Shown: positions 24,225 through 32,307 of the stretch, one piece after another
How positions within the stretch are numbered: the first letter of the stretch is position 1
How the letters are laid out: every line of letters begins with the position of its first letter
Assembly: GCA_026702755.1 (NCBI GenBank)
Contig: JAPPBX010000037.1
Location: forward strand, 1 to 45,136
DNA from: Candidatus Poribacteria bacterium
GTDB lineage: Bacteria; Poribacteria; WGA-4E; WGA-3G
Direction: 5' to 3'
Length of the DNA: 45,136 bases
The notes under the pieces: model-generated
The model's input: only the letters and a program-made list of their open reading frames with translations
Database searches by the model: none
Told to the model about the DNA's origin: nothing
Translations under genes and position numbers: made by a program

Positions 24225-25823
24225 TTATTTAACCTTCGCGCTAAACCCGGTCTCTTTAACGAGGTCTGCAAGGTCAGTTGCAGAAGTGGTATTTTTCCGA
24301 ACTTTAATGACAGCTTGATCCGGCAGAGAAACCTCGACACTGATAACGTTTTGGTGTTGTGTAAGTGCATCCTGCACTCTTGCGACACACGCACCTCACG
24401 TCATACCTGTCACGACTAAAGCAACATCCTCACTTCCCGCTGGCTCAATCGGGACGGACATAAAGGCGTTCAATAACTTACCAGAAGCGGGGTCAAATAT
24501 ACGAATTTTTCCATCAAAGCCGCCTGTAGCAAGCTGCGTACCATTAGGATGGAACGAGACCGCGAAAACACCAACTGCATCGCCTTGCATACTTGCTAAA
24601 CGCTTTCCATCTTCCACGTTATAGATACGCGCTTCACCGCCTGCGCTACCAGTAGCAAACCGACTTCCGTCCGCTGAAAACGCGACACCTTCAATCGTAC
24701 CCGACTGTGCTTCGTACGCTTGAATGAGGTTAAAGTCCGTGTTACCAACATCTCTTCGTATTTCGCGGAAGATTTTGTAAAGTCTTGGAATCCGGTCTTC
24801 ACCGGCACTCAAAACTTGGTCTTTACTCGGATGTCGTGCGATCGTGTTGATCTCGCCGTAGCCCTTGTTGCTGGAGTTGATGTCGTCAACGAAAGAACCT
24901 GTATCTACCTCAACCAATTTGAGAGCAGTATCGCGTCCACAACTCACAAAGTGCGAACCATCAACAGAAAAAATTGTGCCGAAAACCCAATCGCTGTGGT
25001 TGTCGAATTTAATCAGTTCTTTCTCATCCTCAACGGACAATACACGTACCGTTTGATCTGAGCATCCGAAAGCCACGCGACTTGCGTCTGGCGAGAAGGA
25101 GAGTCCGTACACGGTATCATAACTGGCACGTATCGCCTTGATGAGCGTGTTCGTTTCGGTATCCCAGAATTGTACCTCGCCGAATTGCGCGGGGGAGCCA
25201 CCTGCGATGCCTAAGACTTTGCCGTCTGCCGTGTACGTCAGTGATTCTATTCGACGCGCTTTACCGACCAATCGCGCTTTGAGTTCAAAATTTACTGTGT
25301 CATACAATAAAACTTCGTTGACACCTGATACCGCAAGCGTACTGCCATCGGGTGAGTACGCCACTGCTGTAACCACCGGAGGCACGGTGTAGACAGGATA
25401 GTTCCCCTCCCCCATATCATCGACTTCGGCGGGAGTGTCGTCGTTTGCACCTTCAAGGATCCAACGCCGAAACATTTCGACCTCTTCGGCTGAGAGCGGT
25501 TCCATGTTCTGGGGCATCGCCGGTTCATCCCCAGAGATGAGTTGAATGAGGAGACTGTCATCCGGTTTCCCAGGAGTGATTGCCTCGCCTGCCATTCCGC
25601 CCCGCGTCAGATCAGCGTAGGTTGTTACAATCAGATCGCCGTTCGGATCGCCAGGATGATGGCATCCTTGACAACTCCGTTTGAGAATCGGGACAATCTG
25701 TGAGTGGTAACTGACTACTGCGCCTCCGCCGTGATTGTCTGCCGCTACAAACGGGATCCACGCGGCAAGACAGAACAGATACACCCCAAAATGAATCATA
25801 AACCTTGATAGCGATATTTTCAT
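24225..25823 (-). CDS. Candidate selenoprotein: cytochrome c-type + WD40 + HMA domain fusion
   Basis: The frame from the ATG at 25823 reads a signal peptide (FGVYLFCLAAWIPFVAAD), a haem-binding C51-QG-C54-H55 motif in a PSCyt1-like region, WD40 blades (about 145-455), and then EDVALVVTGMT before a TGA at 24396-24398. Read through, the same frame gives GACVARVQDALTQHQNVIS, VEVSLPDQAVIKV and ETGFSAKVK, ending at TAA 24225-24227. This is a complete HMA metal-binding domain whose GMTCxxC motif has the TGA in place of the first Cys (position 476; C479 is intact). Product 532 residues if read through. A SECIS-like hairpin follows the TGA. Alternative: a nonsense mutation from TGC or TGT. GAGGGAGGG precedes the start. 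Confidence 0.8.
24353..24395 (-). promoter_or_regulatory. SECIS-like hairpin directly after the in-frame UGA
   Basis: The 43 bases after the UGA fold as GGUG/CACC, then UGUGU/ACACA, then GAGUGCA/UGCACUU around a GGA apical loop, with small internal loops on the 5' side. The loop starts 24 bases after the UGA and opens with G, which fits the known spacing and loop rule of bacterial SECIS elements. Pairings were worked out by eye. Confidence 0.65.
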
Positions 25824-25896
25824 TTTTCTTGAAAACCCTCCCTCTCATGATACCATTTTTCTGTGGTTGTCGTAAGTTACGCCAAAAATGTCCCAG

Positions 25897-25924
25897 TTGA
25901 CACATATCTTTGAGTAATTATACT
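25897..25924 (+). promoter_or_regulatory. Plus-strand promoter-like element overlapping a minus-strand promoter
   Basis: TTGACA (25897-25902), 16 bases, TATACT (25919-25924). Its -10 shares bases with the -10 of the minus-strand promoter, so the two could not be used at once. Confidence 0.45.
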
Positions 25925-25946
25925 ATAATTTCACAGTAGAATTCAA
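25917..25946 (-). promoter_or_regulatory. Promoter for the selenoprotein candidate operon
   Basis: On the minus strand TTGAAT (25946-25941), 18 bases, TATAAT (25922-25917). The predicted start near 25910 gives a leader of about 87 bases to the ATG at 25823. Confidence 0.5.
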
Positions 25947-26089
25947 GAAAATTGCGTCAGAGCAAGGTATTTATTAGGAAACTTGAAAAATAAAAGATAA
26001 ATATCGCTATTAAGCAGTGTGTTCTGAAATCCCACCTGATTTATGATGTTCAACAATCACAGACTTTACCACAAACACGCTATTTTCCG

Positions 26090-26118
26090 TTGACACGTCT
26101 TGAAAAATAGGGTATACT
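26090..26118 (+). promoter_or_regulatory. Sigma-70-type promoter for yceI
   Basis: TTGACA (26090-26095), 17 bases, TATACT (26113-26118), leading to a transcript start near 26125 and a 65-base leader with AAGGAGAT before the ATG. Confidence 0.7.
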
Positions 26119-26189
26119 TCTCTTGCCCAATAAAGGCAACATACTTTACTATAAAAATTTAACCATTCTGATAAGGAGATATTTCTTCA

Positions 26190-26807
26190 ATGAAAATGGA
26201 CTTAGGACGAAATTTGTGGTTTTCCCATATTGGAATTTTTGTTTCAGCACTGCTTGTCATCGGTTCTATTGGAACTGTACAAGTGGTAGAGGCAGCGGAT
26301 GCGTATGAAATTGACACAGCGCATTCAATGATACTTTTCCGAGCAAAACACATGGGAATTACCTACAACTACGGCAGGTTTAATGAATTCAGCGGTAAAC
26401 TCTCAATAGATGAGACCGATATATCCAAAAGCACGATAGAATTTGAGGTAAAAACAGCAAGCGTTGATACTGCTAACGAAAAACGCGATCAACACCTCAG
26501 AAGCCCCGACTTTTTTAGCGCAAAGCAGTTTCCCGTCATTACCTTCAAAAGCACAAAAGTTAGTATGAAGGAAGGGGAAGAAAATATGTTAGAGATCACA
26601 GGAGATATTGAGCTGCTCGGCGTTAAGAAATCCATTACAGTAGACGTTGAAATCACGGGAAAAGGCAAAGGAAGACAAGGTGAATCTCTGATTGGATTTG
26701 AGAGCATCTTTACAATTAAGCGGAGCGAATTCGGAATGACCTACGGCGCGGGAGCCGTCAGTGACGATATCCGTCTTACTGTCACTATTGAAGCAAAACA
26801 CGAATAG
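26190..26807 (+). CDS. YceI-family periplasmic lipid-binding protein
   Basis: A 205-residue YceI-like lipocalin-fold protein with a signal peptide (HIGIFVSALLVIGSIGTVQVVEA, cleavage near 36). Family strings seen: YEIDTAHSMILFRAKHMGI, YGRFNEFSGKLSID, FEVKTASVDTANEKRDQHLRSPDFFSAKQFPVITFKST, ITGDIELLGVKKSITVDVE, and RSEFGMTYG near the C-terminus. YceI proteins bind isoprenoid quinone-like or amide lipids in a beta-barrel in the periplasm. It has its own promoter at 26090. It is divergent from the cytochrome-WD40-HMA gene, another periplasmic protein, but no functional link is shown. Confidence 0.93.
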   Translation: MKMDLGRNLWFSHIGIFVSALLVIGSIGTVQVVEAADAYEIDTAHSMILFRAKHMGITYNYGRFNEFSGKLSIDETDISKSTIEFEVKTASVDTANEKRDQHLRSPDFFSAKQFPVITFKSTKVSMKEGEENMLEITGDIELLGVKKSITVDVEITGKGKGRQGESLIGFESIFTIKRSEFGMTYGAGAVSDDIRLTVTIEAKHE

Positions 26808-26975
26808 ACATATCCGTTCCGATTTGCTGTTGGCGCGCTTAAATGAAGTTTCAATACTACAAACAGATTGGTTCGTAGTAGTGCGATTTATCGCACGTTC
26901 AGAAATTACCGAATTAAATTCTGAAATCTCATGAAAGCGTGCCATCCCTATAAAACACGTGGAAGGAGATCAGCG

Positions 26976-27881
26976 ATGTTGACAATCAAACAACTTTTTT
27001 TTGGTTTACTCCTGCCAGCTATCGTCGGTGGTGGGATTCTTCTCTTCGCGAGGTCTCTTTCTTCCAAAGAAGACACAATTGGAAACGAAAAAGAACACAG
27101 TGGATTTTCGGGTTGGCTTATCGCCGCTGCACTCGGCATCGGCTATATAGTTGGCTATCTTGGTTTGGAAGGGTTGCCCGCATTTCCGCCCAAGTTGGGG
27201 GTACATTGGCTTTTCTATCTCGCTATTATCGGGGTGATCGTTGCCGGTTTTTGGCATTTTGCTTTGTGGCGACGTTTGATAGCACAGGTGGCTCTCGCCT
27301 TTATTATACCACGCCTCCTCCTAACTTCAACATTCAAGTATACGTGGGGACAAACTGAAGGAATTATCTGGTGGGTGTGCATCGCCGCCGCGATTTTTAT
27401 CTTTTGGTATCTCGTGCAACAGAGTTTTATCGCGCTACCGTCTGGTGCGTCCGGTCCGTTCGTCTATTTCGGGCTCTCCGGCGGAACAGCCTTGGTTTTG
27501 GCACTTTTAGGAAGTCTGCGGTTGGCACAACACGCTGGGATCTTAGTAGCACTTTTCGCCACGAGTTGGATCATTGCGCTTATTTTACATCGCAACGACA
27601 AGCCGTTTACCTTTTCGCCCAGCGCATCGGCAGTCATAACACTTCTCCTTGTTGGTATCTGGATGAACGGTTATTTTTTCGCGGAAGTGCCAGCGGTGAT
27701 TGCCCTTCTGTTAGCAATCTCACTGTTCTTAGCACCGATTGGACAAATAGAGGCGATTCAGAGACTTGGCGAGCGGCACTCTAAAATTGTTCAGATAGCA
27801 GCCATAGCGTTGCCAGTTGTTATCGCAATTGGTATTGCTGTCGCACGTTCCGGTCTTTTCGGTGAAAACAGCGCGTATTAA
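26976..27881 (+). CDS. Polytopic membrane protein, function unknown
   Basis: A 301-residue protein with eight to nine predicted transmembrane helices (for example LFFGLLLPAIVGGGILLFA, LIAAALGIGYIVGYLGL, LFYLAIIGVIVAGFWHFAL, IWWVCIAAAIFIFWYLV, SAVITLLLVGIWMNGYFF and AIALPVVIAIGIAVA). I recognise no family. ATG 26976 was chosen because GGAAGGAGAT ends about six bases upstream; an in-frame ATG at 26931 adds 15 basic residues with no ribosome site. It follows yceI after 168 bases. Downstream is the sigma-54 control region of the Ycf48 lipoprotein. Confidence 0.8.
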   Translation: MLTIKQLFFGLLLPAIVGGGILLFARSLSSKEDTIGNEKEHSGFSGWLIAAALGIGYIVGYLGLEGLPAFPPKLGVHWLFYLAIIGVIVAGFWHFALWRRLIAQVALAFIIPRLLLTSTFKYTWGQTEGIIWWVCIAAAIFIFWYLVQQSFIALPSGASGPFVYFGLSGGTALVLALLGSLRLAQHAGILVALFATSWIIALILHRNDKPFTFSPSASAVITLLLVGIWMNGYFFAEVPAVIALLLAISLFLAPIGQIEAIQRLGERHSKIVQIAAIALPVVIAIGIAVARSGLFGENSAY

Positions 27882-27940
27882 AATACGAACATAATGACCG
27901 GAAGTGTTGTCTAAATATCTAAGGTGCTTACTTATCAAAA

Positions 27941-27989
27941 TTGCCCCATTTTGTGCAACTTCGGGCAGGGTATGCCCCATTTTGTGCGA
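27941..27989 (+). promoter_or_regulatory. Paired upstream activator sites for the Ycf48 gene
   Basis: Site 1 TTGCCCCATTTTGTGCAA (27941-27958) and site 2 ATGCCCCATTTTGTGCGA (27972-27989) begin 31 bases apart, about three helical turns. Each has dyad ends (TTGC...GCAA in site 1). The same pair occurs at 36873. They lie 66-114 bases upstream of the predicted sigma-54 start, the normal position for bEBP binding sites. Confidence 0.75.
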
Positions 27990-28028
27990 TTTTTTACCAA
28001 TAACCTTTATTGTGAGAGACTTCCAGAA

Positions 28029-28044
28029 TGGCACAGAATTTGCT
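28029..28044 (+). promoter_or_regulatory. Sigma-54 (-24/-12) promoter of the Ycf48 lipoprotein gene
   Basis: TGGCACAGAATTTGCT matches the consensus TGGCACR-N4-TTGCW at every fixed position. GG (28030-28031) and GC (28042-28043) are exactly ten bases apart. The start near 28055 gives a 78-base leader with GGAGG before the ATG at 28133. Confidence 0.82.
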
Positions 28045-28132
28045 GAACAGTCGTATAGAACATCTCGCGGGAAAGCGATTCGCAAGGATTTAACGGCTTT
28101 TAGAAAAAGAGGACAAACAATCGGAGGAAAAA

Positions 28133-31100
28133 ATGAGTTTGCTACGTAATCTGGATTTTGGTGTCCCTCGTACGCCAAAACTCGTTGTAAAAAGTCTTGT
28201 CATAGCGTTCCTGCTTGGCATCCCGTTCCTTTTTATTAGCGGCTGCGTCAAGATGGAGGCAACCCGGAAAGCGGATTGGGAGACACACTTCACAGATCTC
28301 CACTTTGTCAATCACAAACAGGGCTGGATTGTTGGAGATCAAGCTCTAATTATCCACACAGCAGACGGTGGAAAGACGTGGAAGCAGCAAGAAGTTGATA
28401 CAACAAGCCCAGGATTTCGTCTGCCCGATGCCTCCTTAGACTTCAAAGCGGTTTACTTTACCAACACGAATTACGGATGGGCAGTCGGCGATGAAGGATT
28501 AGTCGCAGCAACCGACGATGGCGGTAGACACTGGACACTGCAAAAGAGCGGCACCTCCGCGATGCTCGTTGATGTCTTTTTTGCAAATTCAAAAGAGGGC
28601 TGGATTGTTGGCGAAGATTCGGATGTTCTCTATACCAAGAACGGTGGGAAAACGTGGAAACGTTATGAATACGTTAGTGAATTCCCACTCAACGGGGTCT
28701 GGTTTGTTAACAAGTCAAAAGGATGGGTTGTCGGCACACACGATAGGATTTTCCATACCCAGAGCGGTGGTGAATCGTGGCGAGAGCAGAGCAATCGCTT
28801 TGCAGGTGAACGCGATCGGATGATTAACGACAATAAAAAAGTCTTTTTTGTCAACGAGAATGAAGGTTGGATTGTCGGCAGTGACGGCTCTATTTTCCAC
28901 ACAATGAACAGCGGTATCAACTGGCAGCGTCAAGATAGCCGTATTCCTCTGATTAATGGACATGTCCGAGATACCATCAATAATATCCATTTCACAGATG
29001 AAAACTACGGGATTGCCGTGGCGGATGTCGGTTTTATCACCCGTACCCAAGACGGTGGGGATAATTGGCAATTGATGGACAGCGGCACCGAGAACAATTT
29101 GACGGGTATCCAATTTACGACACCCACAGAGGCGTGGGCAGTCGGATGGTATGGCACAATTTTACACACAACAGATGCCGGTGCGACATGGAAGATGACC
29201 AGCGGCGTTACCGCGAATGATTTGCAAAACGTTCAGTTCACCGATGCCAATCGCGCAATCGCTGTCGGCAGGCGGGGCACAATGGCAATGAGTAACGATG
29301 GTGGACAAACATGGAACGAAATTGACACAGATATTTGGGACGGCATCTGGAACATCTATTTCGCGACAGACAAACACGGCTGGGCAGTTGGTGATCGCGG
29401 GTTGATCGTCCATACCAATGATGGAGGCGCGAATTGGGAACGTCAGCGCGGACCTTCCTCCTTTACACTCCGTGCTGTTCACTTTGTTAGTCCTGAAGTC
29501 GGCTGGATCGTCGGGGATCTCGGCAGCATTCTACATACGATTGACGGTGGCACAACATGGCTCCCACAAACCGCAACCGGTGATTTCCTCTCGCTCATGC
29601 TAAAGGGTGTATTTTTCCTCGATGAAAAGAAAGGGTGGGCGATCGGATGGCCCGGCGTTTGCCTCGCGACAGAAGATGGCGGTTTGACATGGAACCAACA
29701 GACCACTGGCACCTTCAATGAACTCTACGCTGTCTACTTCGCAGATGAAAACACCGGATGGATCGTTGGGCAGTTTGGCGAGATTTTATATACCAAAAAC
29801 GGTGGAAAAAAGTGGAATTTCCAGCGGAGCGGCACACAAGCGAATTTGAATAAACTCTATTTTGCCGACACACAGCACGGATTAATTGTCGGTGATGACG
29901 GTGTGATGCTTACCACTGTCAATGGCGGGAAAAAATGGGAAATGCAGGAGAGCGGCACTGACAATGACCTTTATGGATTGGCACTCTCTCCCGACGGTGT
30001 CGTCGCTGTTGGCAAGGGCGGAATTGCGATGCGTTACTCCGTCGAAGAGGCAGAATTGCCAGCGAAATTACCGCCTGTCGCTGAAGAACCGACAATTGTC
30101 ACAGCTGAAGCGGAGACCCCTGTTGAACCTGTCGCCTATCATTGGGATATTATCCGTCAGGCAACATGGCGGACCAACTTCTCGGATACGCATTTCGTGG
30201 ATGCACAAAACGGATGGGCAGTCGGTTCAGGCGGCGTAATCGCGCATACCACAGATGGTGGCAAAACATGGCTGCCACAACACAGTGGGGTTGATGAAGA
30301 CTTGCGCCAAGTAGAATTTTCTGACGAGAAACATGGACGAGTCCTTGGTTCTGGTGTCCTACTTCAGACTGAAAACGGCGGTGAAACTTGGCAGCCTATT
30401 CTTCAAGCAACCAAACAGAACCTGCCACGCGTCAGCACAATGCACTTCCTAAATGCACAAGAGGGATGGCTCGGGGCAAGGATCGGGCAAACCTTACACA
30501 CAACCAATAGCGGTAAGACGTGGAAAGTTCAGAAAACTGGAACAACAACAGCGAACATCACCGATCTCCACTTTGTCAATAGTCAGAAGGGATGGGCAGT
30601 AACCCCTCAACGTCGAGATGGTGGGTTCATCCTCCACACCGTTGACGGTGGCGATTACTGGAAGATTCAGGCGAAAACCAATCAACCCGGGATTGCCGTC
30701 CATTTTGCTGACGAAAACCGCGGCTGGGTGGTTCTCGGCAACGGCAATTCCTTATTGACTGAAGATGGCGGCGAAACATGGAAATTGCAAACCACGGCAC
30801 AAAGCACACGCGGTTTACAGCGCATCACCTTCCGTTCTCATACCAACGCCTGGGGACTCGGCGGCGGTGGTGTGTATATTACCGAGGATCAGGGGTTGAC
30901 TTGGAAGTCAGTCTCTGTCGCTACGGGAGATGATGACGATAACATGTTCGCCAACATGTTTGCCATGCGAGAAACTGACCCGGAGATGCTCGAAGAATCT
31001 GAATTAGAATCGGAAGAAGCAGACGAGGAGGGAGAAGAGGGCGCGGAGGGACCAACGTTAGCATACGACGAAACACCGGAGGAAATTCAAAATCGGCTTC

Positions 31101-32257
31101 GAGAACAGTTTCAACGTTCCGGACGTTTCGCGCCAGAGGGTGAACTTCCACCTAACGCTGAACGGACGGCACCGGCACCAAGACAGCAACGACCGCCACC
31201 ACCGCCAGAACCTCAAGGCCGCCGTAGACGCGGGGCACGCCGGATCGCCAGTGTGTACTTCTTAGACGCAGAACACGCGTGGGCTGTTGGGAGTGGTGGC
31301 AGCATCTATCACACGGCGGATGGCGGAGAGACTTGGGAACGGCAACTCGGTGAACAGCAACGCAATGACTTCCGAGAGGTGCTCTTCTATGATGATAAAA
31401 ACGGTTGGATAGGCGGTGACGGTGGTGTCCTATTGGAAACCCAAGATGGTGGACAGACGTGGGAGACACTCGCAAGCCAAACGCGGCAACGCCTCATCGG
31501 TGTCCACTTCGCCAGCCTCGAACCCGAAAAATGGGGGTGGGCAATGCAACGCGACGGAACTGTCCTCTATACTACAGACGGTAGCACTTGGACAGCCGGG
31601 GACACGCCGGAACGTCCGCCGTTCATGGAAGGCGATGCACCGGGGACATTCTCGCTGAACGACGTTGCCTTCGGCAAGTTTTCTGAAGGCTGGGCAGTCG
31701 GACAATTCGGAGACATCATCCATAACAAAGACGGCGGTCCCACATGGACACCTCAGCGCACCACTGCGAACGACAGACTTACGAGTATAGATATGAAATT
31801 CGCGCCCCTCGGTTGGGCAGTCGGACAAAGTGGTGTCACGCAACGGACTATCAACGGCGGTGAGTATTGGCGGATGCACGAGACCAAGACAAACTATGAT
31901 CTTAACTCGGTTTCGTTTATCACCAAGCGGAAGGGATGGGCAGCTGGCGAGGCAGGCATCGTCCTGCGGACAATCGACGGTGGTTTTACATGGGAACCTA
32001 CATTGACCGGTGTCCCCAAGGAACTTCACGGCATCGTCGCAATCTCCGAACAAGAGGTCTACGCGGTCGGTGAAGAGGGAACAATTGTTCGCTCCACTGA
32101 TGGCGGCGAAACTTGGGAACAGGAACACACCGATATCGACAACAACCTTTACGTTATTACCCGTTCCAAAGACGGAAAAGCCCTGTGGGTTGTCGGGCAG
32201 TGGGGTGTTGTGCTGCGTCGGAAATTGGAAACGCCAGTGCGAATGTCAATGCGGTAA
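28133..32257 (+). CDS. Giant Ycf48-repeat (BNR-like) propeller lipoprotein
   Basis: A 1374-residue protein. The N-terminus ends in a lipobox, ISGC with the lipid Cys at 38, so it is a lipoprotein. The rest consists of about 28 Ycf48-type blades of the form GWIVGDxGxIxHTxDGGxTW. Fourteen stand before a short spacer (near 650-680), six follow, then an acidic and Pro/Arg-rich linker (about 940-1038: EEADEEGEEG, RQQRPPPPPEPQGRRRRG), then eight more. Twenty-eight units would close as four seven-bladed propellers (inference). Ycf48 proteins assist assembly of photosystem II in plants and cyanobacteria; here, without photosynthesis genes, a surface or complex-assembly role is more likely. Control is by a sigma-54 promoter. 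Confidence 0.88.
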   Translation: MSLLRNLDFGVPRTPKLVVKSLVIAFLLGIPFLFISGCVKMEATRKADWETHFTDLHFVNHKQGWIVGDQALIIHTADGGKTWKQQEVDTTSPGFRLPDASLDFKAVYFTNTNYGWAVGDEGLVAATDDGGRHWTLQKSGTSAMLVDVFFANSKEGWIVGEDSDVLYTKNGGKTWKRYEYVSEFPLNGVWFVNKSKGWVVGTHDRIFHTQSGGESWREQSNRFAGERDRMINDNKKVFFVNENEGWIVGSDGSIFHTMNSGINWQRQDSRIPLINGHVRDTINNIHFTDENYGIAVADVGFITRTQDGGDNWQLMDSGTENNLTGIQFTTPTEAWAVGWYGTILHTTDAGATWKMTSGVTANDLQNVQFTDANRAIAVGRRGTMAMSNDGGQTWNEIDTDIWDGIWNIYFATDKHGWAVGDRGLIVHTNDGGANWERQRGPSSFTLRAVHFVSPEVGWIVGDLGSILHTIDGGTTWLPQTATGDFLSLMLKGVFFLDEKKGWAIGWPGVCLATEDGGLTWNQQTTGTFNELYAVYFADENTGWIVGQFGEILYTKNGGKKWNFQRSGTQANLNKLYFADTQHGLIVGDDGVMLTTVNGGKKWEMQESGTDNDLYGLALSPDGVVAVGKGGIAMRYSVEEAELPAKLPPVAEEPTIVTAEAETPVEPVAYHWDIIRQATWRTNFSDTHFVDAQNGWAVGSGGVIAHTTDGGKTWLPQHSGVDEDLRQVEFSDEKHGRVLGSGVLLQTENGGETWQPILQATKQNLPRVSTMHFLNAQEGWLGARIGQTLHTTNSGKTWKVQKTGTTTANITDLHFVNSQKGWAVTPQRRDGGFILHTVDGGDYWKIQAKTNQPGIAVHFADENRGWVVLGNGNSLLTEDGGETWKLQTTAQSTRGLQRITFRSHTNAWGLGGGGVYITEDQGLTWKSVSVATGDDDDNMFANMFAMRETDPEMLEESELESEEADEEGEEGAEGPTLAYDETPEEIQNRLREQFQRSGRFAPEGELPPNAERTAPAPRQQRPPPPPEPQGRRRRGARRIASVYFLDAEHAWAVGSGGSIYHTADGGETWERQLGEQQRNDFREVLFYDDKNGWIGGDGGVLLETQDGGQTWETLASQTRQRLIGVHFASLEPEKWGWAMQRDGTVLYTTDGSTWTAGDTPERPPFMEGDAPGTFSLNDVAFGKFSEGWAVGQFGDIIHNKDGGPTWTPQRTTANDRLTSIDMKFAPLGWAVGQSGVTQRTINGGEYWRMHETKTNYDLNSVSFITKRKGWAAGEAGIVLRTIDGGFTWEPTLTGVPKELHGIVAISEQEVYAVGEEGTIVRSTDGGETWEQEHTDIDNNLYVITRSKDGKALWVVGQWGVVLRRKLETPVRMSMR

Positions 32258-32269
32258 AATTAGCGAAAC

Positions 32270-32298
32270 TTGACAAATCACAATAAATATGCTATACT
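32270..32298 (+). promoter_or_regulatory. Sigma-70-type promoter of the Dcm gene
   Basis: TTGACA (32270-32275), 17 bases, TATACT (32293-32298). The transcript start is predicted near 32305, only about three bases before the ATG at 32308, so the mRNA would be almost leaderless. No ribosome site is present. Confidence 0.72.
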
Positions 32299-32307
32299 TC
32301 ATGTATA

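Larger units (their letters stand above)
25824..26189. other. Divergent intergenic region of 366 bases
   Basis: The region separates the selenoprotein candidate (-) from yceI (+). It holds three promoter-like elements: a minus-strand one (25917-25946), a plus-strand one facing it (25897-25924) and the main yceI promoter (26090-26118). AT content is high throughout. No coding frame in it looks real. Confidence 0.6.

Noticed and set aside
24131-24394. 87-residue minus-strand frame over the HMA region
   Set aside because: It is a shifted frame of the read-through HMA coding sequence; the HMA reading explains the bases far better.
24353-24398. TGA as a mere nonsense mutation in an HMA domain
   Set aside because: Kept as the main alternative, but the SECIS-like hairpin at the right distance and the continued perfect HMA frame make Sec more likely.
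27941-27989. NtrC binding sites by name
   Set aside because: They resemble the NtrC dyad TGCACC-N5-GGTGCA but have a 16-base rather than 17-base period and a different inner sequence, so only a bEBP-type site is claimed.
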